From assembly GCA_947455705.1 (NCBI GenBank), contig CANGPO010000019.1, forward strand, positions 1 through 37,278: a stretch of DNA of 37,278 nt, in the 5' to 3' direction. The translations under genes and the position numbers were made by a program. Below the pieces are notes generated by a model, which was given only the letters and a program-made list of their open reading frames with translations, was not told the origin of the DNA and made no database searches. Source of the stretch: Actinomycetota bacterium (GTDB lineage Bacteria; Actinomycetota; Actinomycetes; S36-B12; CAIYMF01). Of this stretch, positions 1 through 6,714 are shown one piece after another (position 1 is the stretch's first letter; every line of letters begins with the position of its first letter).

Positions 1-476
1 CCAACCTGCGCGCGGATTGTCGGCCCCAGGATTCCAAGGTACGCATCCTCGACGGGACGTGGCTTCAATGTCGTGAACGTCGCGTCGGTGTACTCGCGGT
101 ACAGCGCCTTGGTGTAGGTACTACCGATTCGGCCCGCTCCAGAACCGACGAACACATTTTCTTCGGCGTTGAAAGCGCGGCCTTGGGCAACGTTCGTCCC
201 GTCGGGTGCGTAGTTCCATTGCACGAGGTCAGCGGCGATGTAATACGTGCGGGTCATCGGCTTGACCGCTCCAACTAGACACGTGCCCGCGGCATTTGCT
301 TCCGCACCGTGATTGTGACCTGCACCTACGCCGCCTGGGCCGATCAGTACCCAGCCGAGCGCGAGTATGACAGTGCCCACGATGGCGAGGCCGCGTCCGC
401 GGAACCCGGTCTTGGTCGTATTCTCGCGCTCTTCCTCGGGTGAATCACCGTTATGTAGGTCGGTCGTGCCAATCAG
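1..476 (-). CDS. Multicopper oxidase, ceruloplasmin/hephaestin-like, N-terminal part
   Basis: This gene is cut by the left window edge, so only the N-terminus is present. An acidic cytoplasmic head is followed by one hydrophobic segment (GLAIVGTVILALGWVLIG), a short HNHG stretch, and then the start of a cupredoxin domain. That domain carries TRTYYIAADLVQWNYAP, GRIGSTYTKALYREYTD and LGILGPTIRAQVG, which closely resemble the first domain of ceruloplasmin, hephaestin and factor V/VIII-type multicopper oxidases. The copper ligands lie beyond the edge. The family oxidises Fe(II), Cu(I) or organic substrates outside the membrane; the single N-terminal helix suggests a membrane-anchored or exported enzyme. 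No ATG, GTG or TTG lies in frame between the upstream stop (519-521) and the conserved part, except a GTG inside the membrane segment. An AAGGA (483-487) sits 6 nt before an in-frame CTG (474-476), which I take as the start; ATT at 471-473 is the alternative. The family call is solid, the start is not. Confidence 0.75.
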   Translation of the reverse strand, partial: MIGTTDLHNGDSPEEERENTTKTGFRGRGLAIVGTVILALGWVLIGPGGVGAGHNHGAEANAAGTCLVGAVKPMTRTYYIAADLVQWNYAPDGTNVAQGRAFNAEENVFVGSGAGRIGSTYTKALYREYTDATFTTLKPRPVEDAYLGILGPTIRAQV

Positions 477-1177
477 TTGTTGTCCTTCATCTGGGGGGGG
501 CGTGTAACGAAGCGTGGATTACTCAGAGTGATCAGGCAAATTGGCCGTGACCTAGTTTTGTAAACCTTGATTCTCTGTTGGTAATCTTGAGCCAGAATTC
601 ACCGACCATCTACAATGCGTCACCAAAGTTACTTTTTGCGTTGCAATTGTTAGATAAATGGCCCGAAGTGTCTGGGACTGAAATGATCATCGACGAAGCT
701 GGCGACGAACCAGGACCGCACAGCCGTGGCCATTCCGCCAACTAGTTGATGATAAAAGTAAGGAAATAGTTACTCTAAGTAATCACATTCGACTAAGTGA
801 GTAGATGTTCCGGTGAGCCAACCACGTCGTGCGTCGAGGCTGATCCCCTCACGAGCGTTAGCCTTCGCCGGCGGATGATGTCAGGGCTGTGCGAGGGCAA
901 CATTGAGGCGAGCGCGGCTCGGCACTGCTCTATGGCGCTGGTAACCCACATGGACTAGTGGATCCATGAGCGCATACGCCCACTTACCGTGCGTAACCCT
1001 TCGTTCAACTGGATGCGGGCGAATCGGATATTTGCGGTCAAAATTGGTTACTGGCTAGGAGAGATTGCCAAAATCTGTTCATGGTCTGTTCACGAAAGTG
1101 CATACATTGCGCTACTCCGAATGGTGGATGGTTTCCCCGAGCGGGAACAACCCGCCCCACAATTTCGGAGGAACTCG
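477..1177. other. Intergenic region between divergent surface genes
   Basis: About 700 bases without a convincing gene separate the minus-strand multicopper oxidase from the plus-strand FMN-binding genes. The middle part (about 600-800) is visibly richer in A+T than its surroundings, as expected for divergent promoters. A run of eight G (493-500) lies just upstream of the oxidase ribosome-binding site. A CATACA element near 1101, with a poor -35, could serve the plus-strand gene. An open frame from TTG 578 to TAG 745 (55 codons) has no ribosome-binding site and is not called. A GCGGG/CCCGC hairpin (1141-1155) lies just before the ribosome-binding site of the next gene. Confidence 0.5.
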
Positions 1178-2092
1178 ATGACTCGCCACGTCGCCGCCAA
1201 CACCCCCCTGAGCGGTCGTATCCCTATGTCGCGTGGTCCGCTGATCGCGGTCGGAACGGTTGCGGGCATCGCGGCTGTCTTCGGCGCGAACGCACTGACC
1301 AACGCGCTGGCTGCGAACAGCACCCCCGTTGCCCCCGGCACGAACCTGCCGAACATCGATGTATCCGTGTCCTCAGGTCAGACGGTGTACGCCCGCAACG
1401 CGTCGCTGTCGCTCAACACCACCTCCGACAAGACTCTGGTGTCGCCAGGGACCGACATCACCTTCACCTATACGCTGCTCAACACCGGAACCACCGACTT
1501 CCAGAACGTTCGTATCTCGGACGTCGGCTGTGGCAACATCGTGGGCCCGGCGGGGAACAATGCCGATCCGCTGCTGAACGCTGGCGAGACGTGGACGTAC
1601 ACCTGTACCACCACGGTGAACGCTGATCAGACGAACAATGCCTCGGTACTCGCAACCCCGATCCTGTCTACCGCCAACGTTCCCGTTGCGTCACCAACGC
1701 CGACGGCCACCAAGACCATCGTGGATGGCACCTACACCGGTGCGCTCAAGAACGAGGCCAACTTCACCCTTGCCAACGGCACCACCTGGGCCAAGGACGG
1801 AGCGAGTCAGCGGGGTACCAATGCAGGCAGCAATGTGCAGGTTTCAGCGGTAGTCAACGGCGGCAGGCTCACCTCGGTGACCCTCCTGCACCCCACCACG
1901 GCCGAAGCTGGCAACAATGCTCCGTATATCTTCCAGGCTGGCCCGAACTTCGACACCCCAGCTGACACGTTCCTGAGTGCCGACGCGGTGGCAGCGAACT
2001 CCGCCAACGTTTCCGCCGTCAGCGGTGCAACCTTCTTCTCGGAGGCTTACAAGGCTTCGCTGCAGGATGCGCTGACTCAGGCTGGTTACTAG
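1178..2092 (+). CDS. Exported Ig-like/FMN-binding domain protein (paralog 1)
   Basis: The product is 304 residues. An N-terminal hydrophobic segment (about residues 20-45) ends in ALAAN and looks like a signal peptide. Residues about 57-160 form a DUF11/DUF7507-type Ig-like domain (SLVSPG-type start, LLNTGTTDFQNVRISD, GETWTYTC), with C118 and C143 placed to make a disulfide. A short TP-rich linker follows. Residues about 182-304 match the FMN_bind family: DGTYTG, then SGAT at 282-285 and a terminal ALTQAGY. In flavinylated members, ApbE attaches FMN to the Thr of SGAT, here T285. The likely role is extracytoplasmic electron transfer at the cell surface; donor and acceptor are unknown. I start at ATG 1178, which has a GGAGG 6 nt upstream. 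The frame is open further upstream (GTG 989), but that extension is not protein-like. A paralog follows after 50 bases, probably in the same operon. Confidence 0.8.
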   Translation: MTRHVAANTPLSGRIPMSRGPLIAVGTVAGIAAVFGANALTNALAANSTPVAPGTNLPNIDVSVSSGQTVYARNASLSLNTTSDKTLVSPGTDITFTYTLLNTGTTDFQNVRISDVGCGNIVGPAGNNADPLLNAGETWTYTCTTTVNADQTNNASVLATPILSTANVPVASPTPTATKTIVDGTYTGALKNEANFTLANGTTWAKDGASQRGTNAGSNVQVSAVVNGGRLTSVTLLHPTTAEAGNNAPYIFQAGPNFDTPADTFLSADAVAANSANVSAVSGATFFSEAYKASLQDALTQAGY

Positions 2093-2142
2093 GACACTGC
2101 TGCGCACGGCGAGCCGTAACTAGTTGAGGACATCACCGAATC

Positions 2143-3495
2143 ATGGGTAAGCACGCTAGTCGCAGGGGAGTGGTCGGCGGTAAGCATGTTGCCGCCGGTC
2201 GTTCCACCCATGTGGTCGGGAATCGCGGGTTACTTGCTGCCGGTACGGCTGTCGGAGTGGCTGCAGTGTTCGGGGCAAATCTGATCTCATCAGCAATCGC
2301 CGACAACAGTCCGCCGGTGGCTCCCGGTACCAACCTTGAAAACATCGATGTGACCGTGAGTTCTGGTCATACGGTGTATGCCCGGAATGCGTCTCTGTCG
2401 CTGGTTACCACCTCAGATCAGAGTCTGGTCTCGGTCGGCTCGACGGTTGCGTTTACATACACGTTGAAGAACACCGGGCAAACTGATTTCACGAATGTGC
2501 GCATCTCCGACGTGGGTTGTTCGCACATCGTTGGTCCAACGGGTAACGACACTGATCCGCTGTTGAACATCGGCGAAACGTGGACGTACACGTGCTCGAC
2601 CGTGCTGATGGCTGATCAGACAAATCTGGCTACGGTAACGGCCACCCCGATCCTTACCACCGTCGCGCCGCGGCCGTCGGTCACCCCGACTGCCACGCCA
2701 ACAGCAACGCCATCACCGTCACCCACCACGTCGGCAACGGCAGCCCCATCGGCAAGCCCGACACCGACGTCGACCATCGTCAATGGCGTAACTCTCGTCA
2801 ATGGTGTGCCGGTCAGCGTCGATCCTTCATTGAGTCCGGCGGTGATTTTGGCACCGGGGCAGTCGTGGTACCTGTCATGCGGCGCTGGGGTGAGCAATGG
2901 AACTGATGGCTATCAGGTTTACACCGACAATGGTGCCTGCTTCGACGGCGGCTTCGTCCTGATCTGGGCTACGCCTGGGGCGACGGCGGTTTCCAGTTCA
3001 CCATCGCCGACAACGTCACCAACCGCCGCACCGACCCCGACGTCAACCCCGACAGTTGTGCCTCCCACTCCAACTCCGACAATTGCGCCCACGCCAACCC
3101 CGACAGTTACCGTCACGGTGACGCCAACGCCAACGCCGACGGTCGTGACGCCAACGCCAACAGTGACGCCGACGCCCACAACGCCAGCGTCCACGATCGT
3201 TGATGGCGTATACACCGGTACGAGCGTTGTGGTTAATGTTCCTGGCGAGGGAATCAAGGGCAATCTGCAGGTCGTTGCCACAATTACCGCTGGCAAGATT
3301 TCCGCGATCACCATCCCCGTGTCTCCGAATGTAGATGGCACGTCGGTGCGACTTTTTGCTCAAGCTAAGCCGGTGTTGATTTCTGAAGCCATCACAGCCA
3401 ACTCGGCAAACGTCGCATCATTCTCCGGCGCGACGTATACGAGTGCGGCGTTCAAGACGTCACTGCAGTCCGCGCTGACCATGGCGGGCTACTAA
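2143..3495 (+). CDS. Exported Ig-like/FMN-binding protein with Pro/Thr linkers (paralog 2)
   Basis: The product is 450 residues and is a clear duplicate of the preceding gene: it shares APGTNL-NIDV, VYARNASLSL, FTYTL-NTG and NVRISDVGC almost word for word. Order: basic N-terminus, hydrophobic segment (about 28-53, ending AIAD), Ig-like domain (about 65-170, with C126 and C151 conserved), a first Thr/Pro-rich linker (about 174-210), a segment unique to this copy (about 211-278, C246 and C266 possibly a disulfide), a long (TP)n linker (about 284-350), and a C-terminal FMN_bind domain (352-450) with SGAT at 428-431. T431 is the predicted FMN attachment site. The family works outside the membrane and needs the flavin transferase ApbE, which is not in this window. 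The long Pro/Thr linkers would let the flavin domain reach away from or through the wall. ATG 2143 has only a weak AGGA about 12 nt upstream. Confidence 0.8.
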   Translation: MGKHASRRGVVGGKHVAAGRSTHVVGNRGLLAAGTAVGVAAVFGANLISSAIADNSPPVAPGTNLENIDVTVSSGHTVYARNASLSLVTTSDQSLVSVGSTVAFTYTLKNTGQTDFTNVRISDVGCSHIVGPTGNDTDPLLNIGETWTYTCSTVLMADQTNLATVTATPILTTVAPRPSVTPTATPTATPSPSPTTSATAAPSASPTPTSTIVNGVTLVNGVPVSVDPSLSPAVILAPGQSWYLSCGAGVSNGTDGYQVYTDNGACFDGGFVLIWATPGATAVSSSPSPTTSPTAAPTPTSTPTVVPPTPTPTIAPTPTPTVTVTVTPTPTPTVVTPTPTVTPTPTTPASTIVDGVYTGTSVVVNVPGEGIKGNLQVVATITAGKISAITIPVSPNVDGTSVRLFAQAKPVLISEAITANSANVASFSGATYTSAAFKTSLQSALTMAGY

Positions 3496-3500
3496 GAATT

Positions 3501-3519
3501 CGATGACGCTGCGTCATCG
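3501..3519 (+). terminator. Hairpin after the FMN-binding gene pair
   Basis: A perfect inverted repeat, CGATGACGC-T-GCGTCATCG, starts 6 bases after the stop of the second FMN-binding gene. It can fold as a 7-bp stem with a 5-base loop, and short AATT arms flank it. No clean T-run follows, so termination efficiency is uncertain. Confidence 0.5.
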
Positions 3520-3676
3520 ACGAATTACGTTGCGTTTATTGGACAATTGCTAGGTCACATAACGGGACCCCGAATGTCTTCGGCCGCGACGTAGGCGCAA
3601 GACTAGGTCTCGATGTTGTTTTAAGAATCGTATGTACGTGTCGCGACGAAATGGCCTTGCTGACGTCGCAGGTAGG

Positions 3677-3695
3677 GCACACTGTGCTTTATAGA
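3677..3695 (+). promoter_or_regulatory. Putative promoter and operator of the LPXTG stalk gene
   Basis: An 11-base palindrome GCACACTGTGC (3677-3687) sits directly upstream of a TATAGA -10-like hexamer (3690-3695). The gene's GGGAGGG (3706-3712) and TTG start (3719) follow at sensible distances. No good -35 is visible, so the palindrome could mark an activator or repressor site. This is inferred from layout only. Confidence 0.35.
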
Positions 3696-3718
3696 GAGAA
3701 GTTCTGGGAGGGATTTCG

Positions 3719-4300
3719 TTGTCACTGTCACTATCCTCACTGAGTAGTACTCAGGTTCGCGTTGCACTTGCTGCTTGTGCAGCTACCACAGTGTTTGGTC
3801 TCAGTGTTGGTCCACTAGTTGGATCCGCAGCGGCCGCGAATGTGCACCCCGCGTGCGACCCAACACCGACGCCAACGCCAACCGATAGCGCGTCGCCAAC
3901 GGATTCGCCGTCACCGACTGAGTCTGCATCACCGACGGATTCGCCGTCACCGACGGAGTCTGCATCACCAACTGAATCACCATCACCTTCGGACTCTGCA
4001 TCACCGACGGATTCGCCGTCACCGACTGAGTCTGCATCGCCAACAGATTCACCGTCACCGACAGAGTCTGCATCACCAACGGAGTCAGGCTCTGCCACTG
4101 ATACTCCGTCCGTGGATCCATCACAGAGCTCCAATGGTGGTAACAGCGGTTCCGGTGGAAACACCGGTGGTGGCAACGCAGCGCAGTTGCCCAAGACGGG
4201 AACTTCACACACCGGTGCGCAAGCACTGCTCGGTCTTGCTCTTGCCGCACTTGGCGCTGCTGCCGTTGTGGCTGGACGCCCACGCGGAACGCATCACTAA
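3719..4300 (+). CDS. LPXTG-anchored Ser/Pro/Thr stalk protein
   Basis: The product is 193 residues. It starts at TTG 3719, supported by GGGAGGG six bases upstream and by no other good start. A signal peptide covers about residues 1-40 (ending GSAAAAN). Residues 48-120 are a low-complexity stalk that includes five exact-length 12-residue repeats of the form TDSPSPTESASP. A Gly/Asn/Ser-rich stretch follows, then the sorting signal LPKTG (157-161), a hydrophobic helix (about 167-186) and a basic tail (GRPRGTHH). The family is cut between Thr and Gly by sortase and linked to peptidoglycan; no sortase is encoded in the window. There is no folded head domain, so the mature protein would be almost entirely stalk, probably O-glycosylated if the host has that machinery. 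It lies in its own unit between two terminator-like hairpins. Confidence 0.85.
   Translation: MSLSLSSLSSTQVRVALAACAATTVFGLSVGPLVGSAAAANVHPACDPTPTPTPTDSASPTDSPSPTESASPTDSPSPTESASPTESPSPSDSASPTDSPSPTESASPTDSPSPTESASPTESGSATDTPSVDPSQSSNGGNSGSGGNTGGGNAAQLPKTGTSHTGAQALLGLALAALGAAAVVAGRPRGTHH
3899..4078 (+). repeat. Five tandem 36-bp coding repeats
   Basis: Five consecutive 36-base units encode 12-residue repeats. Units 1, 2, 4 and 5 read TDSPSPTESASP; unit 3 is a variant, TESPSPSDSASP. Third codon positions vary between units, so these are older duplications under protein-level selection and not a very recent expansion. Copy number may differ between strains. Confidence 0.85.
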
Positions 4301-4333
4301 GACGCGTCAGCGGCCTTGTGCCGCACAATGGCC

Positions 4334-4376
4334 AACGACTAGGGCCCCGCACATGATGTGCGGGGCCCTCGTCGTT
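4334..4376. terminator. Bidirectional terminator between convergent genes
   Basis: A long near-perfect inverted repeat: the core arms AGGGCCCCGCACA and TGTGCGGGGCCCT surround TGA, and outer AACGAC/GTCGTT arms extend the stem past one mismatch. A T-rich tract (GTTGTGTTTTGT) follows on the plus strand. It separates the LPXTG gene (plus) from the marR gene (minus) and can serve both. Confidence 0.85.
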
Positions 4377-4398
4377 GTGTTTTGTCAAGGATGTGAGG

Positions 4399-4893
4399 CT
4401 AGGCGGTTTCGGCCGTGGTACCGCATCCCGCGCGCTCACCCGGGCTCGTCGCGAGATGCTCAGCCACGATCGCACAGGCGCGGCCCAGTGCGTTGAATTC
4501 GTCCTGCGTCAGCAGATCTACCAGGTGCGAGCGCACACCCGTAACGTGTGTTGGTGCTGCGTCGACGAGAAGCGCGAAACCCTCATCAGTCAGAATCGCG
4601 TTCTGGCCACGACGGTCCTCGTTGCACGCCTCGCGGCGCACGAGCCCTGCGCGTTCAAGCCGGTCGATCTGATGTGAGAGCCGACTACGGCTCGCCAAGG
4701 TGCAATCTGCCAATTGGCTCATGCGCTGCGTTCGTTCGTGAGCTTCTGACAGGCGTACCAGAATCTCGTAATCGGCTATCGAGATGCCATGCGCATCCTG
4801 TAACTCGCGCGATAACTGCTCGTGAAGCAGCGTCGTGGCGGCGATGTATGCGCGCCACTGCTGTTGCTGATCGTGGTTGAGCCAGTTCGTCAT
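4399..4893 (-). CDS. MarR-family transcriptional regulator
   Basis: The product is 164 residues from the ATG at 4893 (MTNWLNHDQQQQW). It has the MarR layout: N-terminal dimerisation helices, the winged helix-turn-helix (SIADYEILVRLSEA, MSQLADCTLASRSRLSHQIDRLERAGLVRR), the wing (EDRRGQNAILTDEGFALL) and a C-terminal dimerisation helix. These proteins are usually repressors that release DNA on binding small phenolic or oxidised ligands. The frame is open up to 4971, overlapping the upstream kinase gene, but the shorter start fits the family better and leaves room for the inverted repeat at 4917-4940. It lies downstream of map and ppgK on the same strand. Its target genes cannot be told from the sequence; autoregulation is likely. 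Confidence 0.85.
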   Translation of the reverse strand: MTNWLNHDQQQQWRAYIAATTLLHEQLSRELQDAHGISIADYEILVRLSEAHERTQRMSQLADCTLASRSRLSHQIDRLERAGLVRREACNEDRRGQNAILTDEGFALLVDAAPTHVTGVRSHLVDLLTQDEFNALGRACAIVAEHLATSPGERAGCGTTAETA

Positions 4894-4916
4894 AACCGCA
4901 TCGTACGCCCGCGATG

Positions 4917-4940
4917 AGTTAATTGAAAGTCGAACTAACT
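4917..4940. promoter_or_regulatory. Putative MarR operator
   Basis: The inverted repeat AGTTAaTT-N8-AAcTAACT (24 bases) lies between the ppgK stop and the marR start. Its size and two-fold symmetry fit a MarR dimer, and its place immediately upstream of marR suggests autoregulation. No binding evidence is available here. Confidence 0.45.
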
Positions 4941-4952
4941 GCTTCAGGGCTA

Positions 4953-5726
4953 CTAACTGTCCATATCCCATAGCCGAACGCCGCCAAGAATCCCAGCGGT
5001 GTTATCAACGATGCGAGCATTCGGTGGAAGTATCGACGGATCTACATGCTTGGCGTTTCCGCCTCCGATGTAGATGGTGTCGAAGAACAGGAAGGCGTGA
5101 TAGGCCGCAATTGCCTTCACCAGACGTCGCTGCCACCGGTCGTTGCCGACAGCGACTCGTGCCACATTCCCCAACTGTTCTTCGAACGTATCGCCCTTGC
5201 GAAACGGTGCATGGCCGGCCTCCAGGTGTGGGGCAAGCTTGCCGTTGAGAAAGAGTGCGGTGCCCACTCCGGTGCCCAGGGTCATGACGAATTCGAATCC
5301 ATTGCCTTCCACCACTGCACAGCCCTGCACGTCGGCATCGTTTGCCACCTTGACCGGTACGTTGAAAGCATCCGTCAGTGCACCGGCTAGATGGAAGTTT
5401 TCCCAGAGGGCTTCAAGGTCGGGATCTGAGTCCCCGTCGTATGCACGTCGAGACAAGGTGGGGATGTTGCGAACCTTGCCGTCCCGTACTAGTCCAGGGA
5501 AACCGACACTCACTCGATCCCATGAGCCAAGGTCGTGTACAAGGTGAGTAACCGTGTCAACGAATACCTCGGGGGGACATGGATACGGCGTCTCGATGCG
5601 CACTCGCTGTGTCAGCATGGCTCCATCGGTGCTGACGACGGCCGCCTTGAATCCGCTACCACCAATGTCGATTGCGAGAGTTCGGACATCGTTTGGCCAC
5701 TCGGTTGGAGTTGGTGTGGAAGGCAT
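4953..5726 (-). CDS. ppgK: ROK-family polyphosphate glucokinase-like kinase
   Basis: The product is 257 residues. Motifs: the phosphate-binding DIGGSGFK (20-27), the catalytic NDAD (129-132, Asp as general base), the second phosphate loop GTGVGTA (151-157) and the glucose-binding EAGH (169-172). Like the actinobacterial polyphosphate glucokinases, it lacks the Cys-rich zinc motif of ordinary ROK glucokinases and is of similar length. The expected reaction is polyphosphate (or ATP) + glucose to glucose 6-phosphate in the cytoplasm. An ATP-dependent or other hexose kinase of the same family cannot be excluded from sequence. It follows map by 43 bases on the same strand and probably shares its transcript. 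Confidence 0.8.
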   Translation of the reverse strand: MPSTPTPTEWPNDVRTLAIDIGGSGFKAAVVSTDGAMLTQRVRIETPYPCPPEVFVDTVTHLVHDLGSWDRVSVGFPGLVRDGKVRNIPTLSRRAYDGDSDPDLEALWENFHLAGALTDAFNVPVKVANDADVQGCAVVEGNGFEFVMTLGTGVGTALFLNGKLAPHLEAGHAPFRKGDTFEEQLGNVARVAVGNDRWQRRLVKAIAAYHAFLFFDTIYIGGGNAKHVDPSILPPNARIVDNTAGILGGVRLWDMDS

Positions 5727-5769
5727 GGGTTAACAGTAGGGGGTGGCGTTGCCAGATTCCTGCCACGAA

Positions 5770-6633
5770 TCACGCAAGCGTAAGAATCTCAGCACCAGAT
5801 TGCGTTACCAAGATGGTGTGCTCGAATTGGGCCGAGCGCTTCAAATCTTTGGTCACAATCGTCCATCCGTCTGCCCACATATCCCACGTGAACGTACCCA
5901 GGGTAAGCATGGGTTCGATGGTGAATGTCATGCCAACTTCGATCATGGTTGTGGCCGATGGATCGTCAAAATGAGGTACTACTAATCCGCTGTGAAATGC
6001 GGTTCCGATCCCATGCCCGGTGAAGTCACGCACCACTCCGTAGCCGAACCGTTTTGCATAAGACTCGATCACGCGACCGATCACGTTGAGTTCGCGGCCA
6101 GGCGCTACTGCATTGATCCCGCGCATCGTGGCCTCGTGGGTGCGTTCGACAAGTAGACGCGATTCCTCGTCCACATCGCCGACGAGGAACGTTGCGTTGG
6201 TATCACCGTGTACACCGTAGATGAATGCGGTGATGTCGATATTGCAGATGTCACCGTCCTGGAGAACGGTGGAATCAGGAACACCGTGGCAAATGACTTC
6301 GTTGAGTGATGAACACAAGGACTTGGTGAAGATCGGCCCGCGTCCGCCTCCGGGATATCCCAACGTGGACGGGTAAGCATTGTGGTCGCACAGGAACTCG
6401 TGACCGATCCGGTCGAGCTCATCGGTGGTAACGCCGGGCTTGATTGCTGCGCCGACTTCGGCAAGTGCTTGTGCGGCGAGCTTCCCGGCCCCGCGCATTC
6501 GCTCAATCGTGTCAGCATCTTTGACGTCTGAACCTGTGGCCCGTTGTGCACGTGGTTTACCGACGTACTCAGGTCGCGGGATATGTGGTGGCACCGAACG
6601 CATCGGACTCACGACACCGGGGGAGAGAGGCAT
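5770..6633 (-). CDS. map: Methionine aminopeptidase, type I
   Basis: The product is 287 residues and removes the initiator Met from nascent proteins. All five metal ligands are present: D133 (NIDIT), D144 (HGDTN), H207 (TGHGIG), E240 (TIEPM) and E271 (EHT), plus the substrate-side H116 (ICHGVP). The N-terminal extension of about 40 residues contains PPHIPRPEY, the PxxP-type segment found in actinobacterial type Ic enzymes such as the M. tuberculosis one, which may contact the ribosome. A TAGAAT hexamer ends 6 nt before the ATG, and there is no Shine-Dalgarno, so the mRNA is probably leaderless. ppgK and marR follow on the same strand. Confidence 0.93.
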   Translation of the reverse strand: MPLSPGVVSPMRSVPPHIPRPEYVGKPRAQRATGSDVKDADTIERMRGAGKLAAQALAEVGAAIKPGVTTDELDRIGHEFLCDHNAYPSTLGYPGGGRGPIFTKSLCSSLNEVICHGVPDSTVLQDGDICNIDITAFIYGVHGDTNATFLVGDVDEESRLLVERTHEATMRGINAVAPGRELNVIGRVIESYAKRFGYGVVRDFTGHGIGTAFHSGLVVPHFDDPSATTMIEVGMTFTIEPMLTLGTFTWDMWADGWTIVTKDLKRSAQFEHTILVTQSGAEILTLA

Positions 6634-6645
6634 GAGGTGATTCTA
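6634..6645 (-). promoter_or_regulatory. -10 element for a leaderless map transcript
   Basis: On the minus strand, TAGAAT (6645-6640) is followed by six bases (CACCTC) and then the map ATG. This puts transcription start at or next to the start codon, as in the leaderless genes common in actinobacteria. No purine-rich ribosome-binding site exists, and the -35 region is poor. Confidence 0.5.
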
Positions 6646-6667
6646 CGAGTATGACGACGGGAAAAGA

Positions 6668-6701
6668 CTGATGGCCGGCACCCGAAGGTGCCGGCCATCA
6701 G
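6668..6701 (-). terminator. Terminator of the histone-like gene, UUCG tetraloop
   Basis: A perfect 15-bp stem, CTGATGGCCGGCACC paired with its complement, encloses four bases. On the minus strand the loop reads TTCG closed by C-G, the very stable cUUCGg tetraloop, and the stem is followed by TCTTTTCCC. It begins 13 bases after the stop of the histone-like gene and lies upstream of the map promoter, so it separates the two units. Confidence 0.9.
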
Positions 6702-6714
6702 TTGTGAAGAACGA

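Noticed and set aside
493-500. Run of eight G as a phase-variation switch for the multicopper oxidase
   Set aside because: Shifting the frame at the run joins upstream reading frames that contain no ATG, GTG or TTG, so no start codon is gained or lost; the run also lies upstream of the likely ribosome-binding site.
578-745. 55-codon open frame starting at TTG 578
   Set aside because: No ribosome-binding site or homology is visible, and its length is within chance for this region.
952-965. ACTAGTGGATCC-like string and a similar string near 3815-3838, looking like a cloning-vector polylinker
   Set aside because: Only short restriction-site strings match. The second copy is in frame inside the signal peptide of the LPXTG gene, and the flanks are normal genomic sequence.
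989-1177. Long N-terminal extension of the first FMN-binding gene from GTG 989
   Set aside because: The extra 63 residues look unlike protein, are absent in the paralog, and a strong GGAGG lies in front of ATG 1178.
2616-3341. Antisense open frames rich in Val/Gly across the Pro/Thr linkers
   Set aside because: They are by-products of the repeated Thr-Pro codons on the other strand.
3751-4212. Long antisense open frame across the LPXTG stalk repeats
   Set aside because: It arises from the periodic codons of the stalk repeats (repeats of VGDGESVGDAD type) and overlaps a well-supported gene.
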